Positions 34,007 to 43,645 of a stretch of 64,000 nt of DNA are shown here, one piece after another; the first letter of the stretch is position 1; every line of letters begins with the position of its first letter. Under the pieces are notes generated by a model. The model made no database searches. It had not been told where the DNA came from and worked only from the letters and a program-made list of their open reading frames with translations. This DNA is from Adiantum capillus-veneris (lineage: Eukaryota; Streptophyta; Polypodiopsida; Polypodiales; Pteridaceae). The position numbers and the translations under genes were made by a program. Location of the stretch: assembly GCA_014529385.2 (NCBI GenBank), contig CM043959.1, forward strand, positions 87,366,529 through 87,430,528. Direction: 5' to 3'.

Positions 34007-34922
34007 TTTTATAATGTCATTTGGACACGTGTCCTCTTTTTTCTCTTTGAGAGAAAGAACTTAATTATTTATTTTTTATGTATCTAAATTCTCATTGGAC
34101 CCCTTTAAAACCTAACTAATAGCATTCAAGCACATCATGTGGGCCACATGTGGAGGATCATTTGAACATGTGTCTTTTATGCTTATTAAGTCACTTGGTT
34201 GAATTGAATACTTCAAGGACTTAGTCAATCAAGAAAGCATGTGTTTTTTATGCTTCTTAAGTCATTTGTTTTGAATTGAATACTTCAATTCAAAAGCATG
34301 TGTTTTTTATGCTTCTTAAGTCATTTGTTTTGAATTGAATACTTCAAGCCTTAGTCAATCAAGCATGGACGCTCATGCCTCTTGAGAATTTATCTTTGGA
34401 TTTAACATTTCAAAAACCTTAGTCATTTAAGCATAAAAATCACCTCAAGCTTTGGGCAAGGTTCCCACAACCACTTTAAGCATCTTAGAATCTCATGCTT
34501 GGGTAGGATTCTCACCTCGAGGTTAGCCCTAGCTTGCATAAGGTCAAATGACTTTTTAACACTAACTTTTGGAGGTCTTTAATGAAGCTAACCCTAAGGT
34601 CTTTTAAGCTCCATTAGATGCACGTTGCTCTTTGATAGACTACCTCCATTTGGACCCCTTTTGAGATGTAACCATCTCTCCTCTTGGTCCCTTGCTGAGG
34701 TAAATCTAGAAGCACTTATTGCACATTGCTCTTTGGTAGACCGTTTCCTTTTGGACCCCTATTGAGATGCAACCATTTCTCCTTCGGGTCCCCTGTTGAG
34801 ATAGGTTTAGGAGCACATATATATATATACTAACCCTTGTTCCCCTTTTATCTTCCCATATTAAGTGATAAGTTTAATATGAGAAAATCATTTGGGAAAG
34901 TTGGATATTATATTTTATGACA
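33207..34922 (-). mobile_element. 3' LTR of element A, 1716 bp
   Basis: On the minus strand it starts TGTCATAAAATATAATATCC after a purine tract and ends ...CCATTTCCATTACA against copia coding sequence. Its first 520 bases (34922-34400) recur as the truncated LTR at 55151-55670. It contains a TC tract (33959-34002) and three nearly identical short repeats (CATGTGTTTTTTATGCTTCTTAAGTCA style, 34170-34350). Confidence 0.82.
33959..34002. repeat. (TC)n microsatellite in the element A LTR
   Basis: Pure TC units; not present in the truncated partner LTR because that part is deleted there. Confidence 0.95.
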
Positions 34923-35192
34923 TTACCTCTCTCTTGAAATCATAGTCATCCTCGACTATGAGGTAGAGAAGATAAAGCCTAGTCATTAGTCCATGTTTCT
35001 TAGCGGGTAGAGGATCTATTTTTACCCTACGACATCATTCTAGAATGGATGATTAATCCATTTGGTGCTCGGGAGACTTAGTTGCCGCAAGCATGTCTGC
35101 TCTTTAGTCCATATCATACTTCTAAAGTAGAGTGACAAGTTATACTTGGTGTTTGGGAGACGTCGTCACCACAAACATGATCCTAAGCGTGC
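34923..35192 (-). other. Element A polypurine tract and 3' untranslated piece
   Basis: Minus strand CAAGAGAGAGGTAA (34936-34923) directly precedes the LTR start TGTCAT. The remaining 256 bases show no coding similarity and end at the element B LTR. Confidence 0.6.
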
Positions 35193-36131
35193 TGTTAAGG
35201 CGGTTACGCCGCTAGCGGAAGCTAAATAGCGAGAACTCAACCAACAACAGAATTTGTCAGACGAGGACGGAGCTTGACCCGCAGGCGCATGGAAACAACT
35301 AGGTGGGTGTCAAATCACCTACTCGACCTTCTAATGACAATCACTACTAAGGAAATCAAATCTAAGTTCTAAAATACGCAAGTGACTGAAATCCGTACTA
35401 CGAACAAATGCTATACGAAAGAGGATCAAGAATCATTGAATCGATCTCAAACTCAAGGGGAAGTCTATACACTAGGTAAGAACAACACCCTAAAGACTTG
35501 AACTGCAAAATCAATCTATAACCACTCCGTGCGGTAAACGTGTATGAAGACAGGCCGAAAAATACAGGTGATCGAAACTTGACCCCGATGGTACTAATGT
35601 GTAGCTCTACTCGTTGTTGTTCTATAGATATGCTGCACGCTCCATTCCGACACACGAGTTGGAAGAAAACTCACACCGAAGCTCGTAGGAACTTACCACA
35701 CATAGAAGCCGATAGCGTGCACTCTTGGTATCTGTGCATAGCTCTCGCCGTTGCTAACACAATGGCGGTGTCGCTTCTCCAATGGCGGCTCCGTAGCTCG
35801 CGTAGCAAGTAGATAAGACTCTCACTCTCTCTCTCTCTCTCAGACACAGTCACGGCGCTCCAAAAAACTCACTTTGATTAATAATCTGCCTCCTTTAGGT
35901 TACAAAAAATTTGGCTTATATACCTTAGCCTTGGAGGTGAGAACATCTCTAACTAATTACATCAGCAAGTGAAATTACTTCGGGATTACAAGCTGGAAAC
36001 TCAATTGAGTCTCGTTACTTAATGAATGGCTCAAATCAAAATTAATGTCGGAAAGACATTTATTACAATCAATGGTTACAAAATGATGAGTGTGAGCAAA
36101 AATGTGGGTGTGATCCTCTGCTGGCTCAACA
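35193..36131 (-). mobile_element. Element B 3' LTR (LTR1, 939 bp)
   Basis: On the minus strand it runs TGTTGAGCCAGC... to ...CGCCTTAACA, with a TATA box (TATATAAG, 35915-35922). It is about 98% identical by eye to LTR2 at 51410-52350. Its right neighbour is a polypurine tract. Confidence 0.92.
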
Positions 36132-36142
36132 CTCCCCCCCTT
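36132..36142 (-). other. Element B polypurine tract
   Basis: Minus strand AAGGGGGGGAG abuts the LTR start TGTTGAGCC. The same arrangement (one base different) stands right of LTR2 at 52351-52361. Confidence 0.85.
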
Positions 36143-36180
36143 CGCGTTCATGTCGTCCCTGACATGACTTTTATGCTTGG

Positions 36181-36930
36181 TCAATAAAGTCCTGTCGTCT
36201 TGAGCATCTGCAAATGTGATTCGTATCGTAGGTTGCCGATAGTCAAGGTTTGGCCGAATATTTTGCTTTCGTGGGTGAAAAAGCCGGTGTAGAAAGCTTC
36301 TTCGAATGTTTGCATGTGGAAGCTAGGCAAAAACATAATCCTTTGGTATAGGAGGTGTAACACTTTTGGAGAAGGCTGCAATGAAAGATCGTACATCATA
36401 TCAGTCCCTGTGTCGGCCGTCGATAGTAGACTCGAGGTTGTGGCTTTATCTGGCACGAACACTTCAATGCAAGCTAAGAGAGTCCTGCAGATTTTCCTGA
36501 GCATCTGACATGAAAGGTCAGGAGAGCCAGTAAAGAGCTTGATGGTGCCCGTTAGGGTTTTCACCATGTAGGCTTTACCTATTCTCTCTCCTGCCTTTGG
36601 TCTTGGCATCCTGGGATAATTAAGCCAATTTGGCTTCTTTTCTGCAATCCTGCCATGCTCTTTCCAGTTTCTGACTCTTGGCACCGGGCAGAAGGTTGCA
36701 TCCTCCCGAATCTCCTTTGGTGCCTCCACCAAGTAGATGAGGTAGGCTGGGTATTTGTTCAGCCAACCTTTCCTCCATCTAGGTTGTGAATCTACTATCT
36801 TCTTTGATTGTTCTTCCTTTGTGATGTCGCCTTCGTAAAGAGCGACATACTGCTCCTCCTCTATTCTCTTTTTCGTCTTTAGCACTTCAAATTTCATCAA
36901 AGGGAAAGGCTAATGCAAAGGCTGTAATTA
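36181..36930 (-). pseudogene. Element B extra ORF, C-terminal part (239 aa frame)
   Basis: Open frame 36900-36181, ending 39 bases before the polypurine tract. No family is recognised. The N-terminal part is strongly charged ('KTKKRIEEEQYVALYEGDI'), the middle is Trp/Pro-rich ('PRWRKGWLNKYPAYLIYLVE', 'KKPNWLNYPRMP'), and no transmembrane segment, zinc motif or signal peptide is visible. The ATG at 36900 is probably internal: sequence to its right is element A RNase H, and the rest of the protein lies at 38303-38873. A second copy is at 52400-53149. The position between integrase and 3' LTR is that of envelope-like or accessory ORFs in some plant gypsy elements. Confidence 0.6.
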
Positions 36931-36931
36931 C

Positions 36932-38302
36932 CTACTTAAAGTCTTGGTCAGAAGCATACTCATCTATCATAAAAGATAGATCATTGTGAGTTGCTAAAGA
37001 CACCACATTTACCCTTGGCCGTTGTGAAAGTGCATCGACCACTTGATTGTGCTTGCCAGCAATGTGAGCAATATAAAATTTAAATTGCGAAAGAAAATTT
37101 GCCCACGTCATTTGTTTGTCAAAAAGCTTGGTTTGCGTCATGAAGTTCTTGAGGCTTTTGTGATCCATTCGTAGGATGAATGGAGCCCCCAAGAGATAGT
37201 TCTTCCATGTGTCTAGGGCATTTAAAACTACTAAAAGCTCTTTTTCGTAAATGCCCAAGACCCGTTCATCGGCATTGAGCCTTTGACTCTCATATGCTAT
37301 GGCATGCCCTTCTTGAAGCAAGACTGCTCCAAGGCAATCACCACAAGCATCACATTGGACCCCAAATCGCTTTGAGAGATCTAGAAGCATGAGGACTGGT
37401 TGAGAGATAAGCTTCTCTTTGAGCTTGTCAAAAGAATTTTTTTCTTTAGAAGTCCATGAGTACTTAACGTTCTTCTTTGTTAAGTCATGCAATGGTCCTG
37501 CTATTTGAGAGAATTTTGCTATGAAGCATCTATAGTATGCACACATACCAATAAGGCTTCTTAGCTCATGTAGATTCCTTGGATTAGGCCATGCTTTTAT
37601 TACCTCCAACTTTGATGGATCCATATGGATACCATCTTGAGAGATAATGTGACCTAAATATTGAATCTCTTGTAGGAAAAATTCACTTTTCTTTTGATTA
37701 CTGAAAAGCTTATTTTCTCTCACAACTTGAAAGATTACCTGGAGGTTTGTACTTGTACTCCTCGAGAGAATTTGAGTGGCTTGAAGATTTTTGTCCATCA
37801 TGAGTTTAAATGCGGTTAGAGCATTTGTCAGACCAAAATTTGTAACTTATGAAATAGATCTTCTACCCATGGCATGGTAAATCTTTTTTTAATAGTGATC
37901 CTATTTAGTGCTCTATAGTCGACACACATGTGATATGTGCCACCTTTCTTTTGCACTAAAAGTACTGGTGAATAGAATGGAGAAGAGCTAGGCCTCACCA
38001 TTCCTTTTTCCACCAATTCATGCACTTGCCTCATAATCTCCTCTTGTTGAACTTGTGAAACTCAATAAGGAGGTTTATTAGGCGGTGAGCTTCCTAGTAG
38101 AAGCTCTTTCGCATGGTCATCATCCCCTCATTTGGAGGTAGCTCACTAGGGATGTCATCATTGAAAACATCTTGGAATCCATTTAGGAAATTAGACAACT
38201 CTAATTCCTTTTTATTCCCTTTGCTACTTGTGAAAACATTAGAATCATTTACAGATTCTCTAACAAAAATAGAGCTTTTCATTGACTTATCAAAAGCAAG
38301 CG
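36932..38302 (-). pseudogene. Element A RT/RNase H fragment, left copy
   Basis: Gypsy RT text: 'VHELVEKGMVRPSSSPFYSP', 'CVDYRALNRITIKKRF', then after a gap 'FGLTNALTAFKLMMDKN', 'LFSNQKKSEFFLQEIQYLGH', 'RSLIGMCAYYRCFIAKFSQI'. RNase H follows: 'FGVQCDACGDCLGAVLLQEG', 'YEKELLVVLNALDTWKNYLL', 'RMDHKSLKNFMTQ'. Two internal deletions remove the segment before 'FGLTN' and the catalytic Y/F-x-DD block. Both lesions are shared with the right copy at 53151-54521. It is inserted within the extra ORF of element B. Confidence 0.9.
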
Positions 38303-38331
38303 GCAAAGGGTTATACAGTCGGCAAAGGGTT
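38299..38331. repeat. 12-bp duplication at the A/B junction
   Basis: CGGCAAAGGGTT occurs at 38301-38312 and 38320-38331. Short duplicated filler is common at ends joined by non-homologous repair. The right copy of the block has no such filler at 54521. Confidence 0.7.
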
Positions 38332-38873
38332 GCCGCTCTTGGGTCCGCCATATCTCCATAGGTTGCATTTTGCTTCTTGGGCCCATAGACCTCTATGGCC
38401 TCCCTTCTTTCCCTGACCGAGCTCCCTTTGTTGTGCAGTTTCAATGCGTCTGCAATGAGCTTTGGAGTGATCTGTACTTCTACTTTCTCTCCATCCATGG
38501 CTGTCAATGTGGCTTTTCCATCCTTCTGAATGGATGTTGCCAACTCGTACACTCTTCTTGTATCCACACCTGATGGTCTCGAGGTGAAGAAACTGTGCAA
38601 GTCTGCCCTTTCCAGGTACCTGCTGATGTCTTCTGACCTGCTATAATCTACCAATTCCTGTGGGATCATCGGTACATCCACCGCTTGCCCTTGAGGATCT
38701 CTGAAAGTCCCCTGGTAGATCTTTATTCCCTCTTTCTCCAATACTGCTTCCTCCACCCAAGTTTTGGTTGGCTTGAGGGTTTCTGCTGGAATGTCAAAGG
38801 GTTCCGCTTCTGCAAGAGCATCTTTGATTGTCGGTCTCTTTCTCTTCGTTGTCGATGACTTGGCGGAATCCAT
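38303..38873 (-). pseudogene. Element B extra ORF, N-terminal part
   Basis: It starts MDSAKSSTTKRKRPTIKD at 38873, a basic, nuclear-signal-like N-terminus (KRKRP). It continues with 'VPMIPQELVDYSRSEDISRY', 'RRVYELATSIQKDGKATLTA' and 'GEKVEVQITPKLIADALKL' before running into element A at 38302. The pattern 'VYE.A..I..DG...L.....G..V.IT...I..AL.L' faintly resembles putative plant transposon accessory proteins, but this is inference. The uninterrupted protein would join this part to the one ending at 36181. Function unknown. Confidence 0.55.
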
Positions 38874-41535
38874 GGATCCTGTAACTCCAATTTCAGAAGT
38901 TAGCGTCTTTTTAGTACTGAAAGCCGAAGTGAAGCTTTTAACTATTCAAATGACTTGAAAATTGAAACATGAGCTATTCAGGGCCTAAGGATGCAAGGTA
39001 GGTGAAAAAATATGCAAAATGGGCTCAAATTCATGCTGGAGACATCATACGCGTATGATGTCTTTTGTGTCAAAATGACTTCATATTGGTTGTGCTTGTA
39101 GCTGATAGTGTATACATGAGTATCATATGCTTGGATTTGAGTTTGGATCCCATTTGGTCAAGTTTTGGCCAGTTTAGTCCAATTCCGGCTCTTGGCAAAA
39201 TTTTGAAAGGGATTTGGATTTTATGATCCAAATTGGATAAAACTTGGTGGTTCACTTTCAAATGGCATGTAGATCACTTCTGTTTGGTGGTTGAAGCCCT
39301 GAGGTGCCAAAATCACATAGTGAGACATCATACGCGTATGATGTCTTTTAGTGTATTTTTGGATCAAATTTCTCTATAAGCTTGGATTTGGCTTTAGATA
39401 GGCTTATTCAGTGGATTTATGAAGTTTGGATAGATTTTGGGCTAAAAATGGCTCTGGAGACATCATACGCGTATGATGTCTTTTTCATCAATTTTGCATG
39501 GGATTGGTTCTGTGGACTCCCCATATACTAGTGAAGAACTGTTTTTACTCAAATCTTGGTTTGGACTTGAGTATGTTGGATTTGGGCCAAAAATAGGCTT
39601 TAGGTGAAGGATTTTTCCTCAATTGGGCTAATGGGGTGATCCTCTTGACCAAATGGTTCCAAATTTCATATGTAGCATGTATTAGATATATATAATGGAT
39701 GTATGATGACAAATGAGCAGTTTTGGCTCTGTAAGTGCAAATAGACATCATACGCGTATGATGTCTTTTGTGTCAAAATGGTGCTTTTTGGTTCCAGATA
39801 GCTTGTAGATGTGTTAATCAACAATCCTACAAAGTTTCAATGAGTTTGGAGTTATTTTGACAAAATTAGGACCAAAAATCAATTTTATGACCTACTTTGC
39901 GTCTTTTTGGTTTTCCTTGGGTTTTCTAACTCCAATTCTCATGATACTTGGTTCATAGGATGGGATTAACATGTGGAATGAGGCTATGCACTCAAATGTT
40001 GAAATGGATGTGAAATTCATGCTGTGAGACATCATACGCGTATGATGTCTTTTCTTGAAATGTTGGTCTTTTTGTGCAAAGAATGCTTTGTGCTAGTGCC
40101 CTAAGCCCTGCTAACTGGTTTTCAACTTAAAAAGTCATCAGTTTAGCTAAAAATCCCCCTTATAGGCATTTCAGTCTTCCAAGTCGTCTTTTTGCCTTGG
40201 AGTTGAATTTCTTCAACTTTTCTTCTCGAGAGTTGCATTTCCAGCTCATTGGATATGTTGTGAAGCCATCTATTTGGTTGAACTTGACTTTGGCTCCCCG
40301 TTCTCCATCTTTCTCCTTTTGGTTGCCCGAAAGCGTCTTTTTCACCATCGGTAAGTGAATCAGCTTTCTTTTGGGTTTTGCTTGCAAACATAAGTCATCC
40401 ATGTATATTTGAAGCTGCTTGTGAAGTTTCATTTCATTCGGTCGTCAATTTCAGCCGTTATGCCAAAATGACGCGTTGTGTGTCTGTCGTCGAATCGGTT
40501 GTTTTGACCCACTTTTGGTGGTCCAAACCTGGAGATACTCCATGGTTGCATTGCCCTCGATGTTGTTAAGCTTCCTGAGAAGTTTTGTGTCGTTTCGACA
40601 ACTTTTTCTTGTTTGCCTCTTGCAGGTTCTGTTGACCTAGGGTTTTTTCAGTCGTTCTTTCTCGAGCTTTGAGTGTTAGAAACCCATCTTCTATACTAGG
40701 GTAACCCACCTATAAGTTCTTGCAAGGTTTGGTTAGGCGGTTGTGCCACTACCTAGCATTCTACCGCATTCCCCGTCTGCTCTTGTTTCTTGGTTTTGGT
40801 CAGTTTTCGCGACAAAAGTTAATGATAAGCATCAAAAGCTTATGGCAACGAATCTACCTCTCATGTCTGGTGTCCTCTGAGCTCTCGTAGCAGTCGTAGA
40901 AGGCTGTAGAAGGTTGGATGCTCCTGTGTGCTCTTTGCTCTCTCCAAGAAGGTAATAGTGGAAATGAGCTTGAAAGTGATGTGAAAAATACTTAACTTCG
41001 GACTTCCCGGATCACTTGTTACCAAATTTGACATGTGCTCTTATCTCGTCGTGAAATGCACTTTAGGATTTGAAATTTCTCAATTTGGACTCCGTTTGAC
41101 CTGTTTCTGAGAAATCTGTCCACTTTGCCAAAATTCTGTCATTTCGAGCTTTCCGCAACTTTTCCCGAATTGTACTCAATTTTTAGCATGGGTTGCCCTT
41201 GTCATTAGGATCATCACCATCTATTCTTTTCTTTTTTCTGATCTCGTTTCACCTGCTTTTTTATTTTTCTTTTACTTTTATCAAGAAAATCATAAAAAAT
41301 AAAGGAAAATAGCAAATTGAAGCCAAAAAATTCCAAACATACACAATAAATAGCTGGTAACCTCGTGTATATGAATATACACTTATTTGTGATTTCCGGA
41401 CTTGGATTACCACTTTTTTCCACTTTTTAGCTCCAAAAACACTCTTATTTAGTGATAGTTACACGTCTAGAGACCCAAATTCATCATTTGATCTCTTCTT
41501 GTTGCAAAACAAGGTATATAAGGGCATAAATATTA
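38874..41535 (-). other. Element B 3' non-coding region
   Basis: About 2.7 kb between the W-repeat ORF and the extra ORF. It holds five palindromes (listed separately) in its first 1.2 kb, spaced like those in the leader. Short frames (for example 40391-40143) have no family match. One 23-bp stretch (40388-40410) equals part of the RT YMDD region at 44114-44136. Confidence 0.6.
39040..40050. repeat. Five copies of a 24-base palindrome (element B, 3' region)
   Basis: Copies at 39040-39063, 39323-39346, 39458-39481, 39743-39766 and 40027-40050. Each is the half-site AGACATCATACG followed by its exact reverse complement, and all five are perfect. Start distances are 283, 135, 285 and 284. Each is followed on the plus strand by extra T's. 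The core ACGCGT holds two CpG sites. Confidence 0.97.
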
Positions 41536-43435
41536 TCAATATCCGCAATCAAACATAAAAAATGCGAAATCATGTAAGACACTGTCCTTGTAATATAATT
41601 TTTGTTTTTCTTTGTTTTTGTCGCTTGTAGCTGCTTTGTAGCTCCTGTATACCTGTATACCTCCTAGTCTGAGTCCTCCTGGACGACTATGAACTGTCTG
41701 TGGACGAAGCATTGTAGTTGTTTTGGTCATAAGTTCCCAATGCAATTGTAGAGCGATGATACAACAGTCTTTCCAATAAAGCTGCTCTTTGTTTGATTGA
41801 AGGATTGGTGGTCGGGTTTTGGGTTGGTTTTGGCACTTCGGTAGTAGAATTAGTAGATGGATTCTTCTTTACCTTGTTGTTCTTTTTCACAATCCAAATC
41901 TGCTTCCGCTTCGCTTGTGCTTGCCACAAACTCTTTGCGACCCAAACTTGCTTTGTTCTTTGTGTTGATTTCCTCGCCTTGAAATACCTAGGAGCTTCCG
42001 TGGATTGTACTGAAGGGAGTTCCTGTTTACAAATCCTTGGGATCCAAATTTGCTTGCTATAGCTTTGTGCCGTCATGAACTTCTTTGGAATCTAGATCTG
42101 TTTCACTGTCCTTGATTGTCTGGAATCACTCTGTTGTCTGGTATTGAAGACTCTGTTTTCCACCTTTGTGTTCTCTGGCACAACCTTTTTTGGTCTCCAT
42201 ACCAACTTTGACTCCGTTTTTTCCCAAGGTTGAGCTGTTATATTATTGCTTGTCTTCCTTATCCAATGTTGAGAGTTCCTCGTCGAAGAGCAATCCAGTT
42301 GTATAGAAATTTTTGGTTGCCATTGCTTCTTCTTTTTCTCTGGTTGTTGTTTACCTTTGTTCTTGGATTCTTCCTTTGGAGTTGTCTCTGATCCTTTGGT
42401 GAACTTAACTGATTGACTTTGACCTTCGTATTTGATAAGCACTGGTTTAGAACTCCAGTCAATCATTGCATTGTATTGCTTCTGCCATGGTTGTCCTAGC
42501 AATAATGGATGTTGTGTAGCTTGGTCTTCAACCACGTAAAACATATGAGGATACACATACTGGTTAATCTGTATATGTAAAACTGTGCATCCGATAGTTT
42601 TGATTGAAATCTCAGAGTAACTTTTTAACTCTTGCTTGGCAGTTTGTAATTTAGTGTCATTTGTCAATTGTCTGTACAAACTGAGTGAAAGTATGTTAGT
42701 TTGAGCTCCTGAATCCAATAGTGCTCTGGTTTTGATTTGGTTGGTTCCTACTTTGCATTCAATGATGGGTTCTTCTTTGTCATTATCCATTTCTGTTATA
42801 CTGACTGCGTTTATTCGTATTGCTCCTTCATTGCGCTGTTTCTGACGTAGTAGTCTTCTTTTCTCCATTCTTTCCTTCGCCTCGGCTTGCGCTTCCTCCA
42901 CAATCTTTTTCTTTTTCTGGACACGCAGCTTTTCTTGATGTATTTTGAGAAGCATGTCTTGGGTTAGCGGCAAAAGATACTTTTTCACTCTGCATCCACT
43001 AATCCAATTGGGCATTTCTTCTCCGTCTAATGTAGCAAGCTTGACGGCTCCACTTGGTGATAGATCTTTAATCACCAGAGGTCCCATCCCTCGCTTTTTA
43101 AGCTTCTTAGCATGTTGTTTCAGAGTGTAAACTAGGACATAGTCCCCAACCTTAAACTCTTTAGTCCGCACATGCTTATCAAAAAATTCCTTTTGTCGCC
43201 TTTTTTGAGCGTAGATAGAAGCTACTGCTTTTAGGCGAAGCTCGTCTAGCTTTTCCAGGTCATCTATTCTATCAGAAAGCTCATGCCCTGTCCACTCTAA
43301 ATCCTTAGCCACCCTTAAGGTTGAAATCAAGAATTCTATTGGTAAGATAGCATTTAGCCCAAAAACCATGTTATATGGGGTCGTTCCTATTGATGTTTTA
43401 TATGCTACCCTATATGCCCATAATGTTGAATGCAA
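41536..43435 (-). pseudogene. Element B integrase C-terminus, second protease-like domain and W-repeats
   Basis: A single frame from 43435 to 41687, cut by one TAG (42092-42094). Residues about 1-50 end the integrase core ('LWAYRVAYKTSIGTTPYNMV'). Residues 85-155 are the integrase C-terminal domain ('FFDKHVRTKEFKVGDYVLVY', 'GCRVKKYL'). After a coiled, Lys/Glu-rich stretch, residues 225-335 form a retropepsin-like domain: 'TRALLDSGAQTNILSL' (D241), 'FYVVEDQATQHPLLLGQPW' and 'YNAMIDW'. Thereafter a basic region repeats a Trp motif ('KQWQPK', 'QHWIRK', 'LVWRPK', 'KQIWIP', 'KQVWVAK', 'KQIWIVK'). The protease of gag-pol is separate (near 46126), so this element has two. Confidence 0.78.
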
Positions 43436-43508
43436 CTTCTGGTCCCAGTCAGTTCTCGACTCAGATACAATCTTCGTAAGGACCGTGCATATGGTTTTGT
43501 TTGTTGCT

Positions 43509-43645
43509 TCAGCTTGTCCGTTTGCTTGTGGATGGGGCTGATTTCCTATGGATTACCATGAATTCATCTAGAAGGATCTCTATCACTTCATTTATAAAAT
43601 GTGTGCCTCGATCACTCACAATTTCTATTGGCAATCCATGTTTCC
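43509..43645 (-). pseudogene. Element B integrase core fragment
   Basis: 'GLPIEIVSDRGTHFINEVIE' (second Asp) is fused directly to the first residues of RNase H ('ILAQPEEGNMD'). The rest of RNase H, the zinc domain and the first Asp of integrase are deleted. After 'IHRKSAP' a small deletion shifts the frame. The catalytic Glu segment ('NGQAEATNK') can still be read in the next frame. Confidence 0.8.

Noticed and set aside
35193-38302. The 3.1-kb direct repeat taken as one very long LTR
   Set aside because: LTR edges are fixed by primer site (51386-51407), polypurine tracts (36132, 52351) and TG/CA ends at about 940 bp. The rest of the block is coding sequence of two elements.
38094-38873. Single host gene on the minus strand
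   Set aside because: Its C-terminal 75 codons are element A RT-flanking sequence, and it lies between the LTRs of element B; it is an element ORF fused to a fragment.
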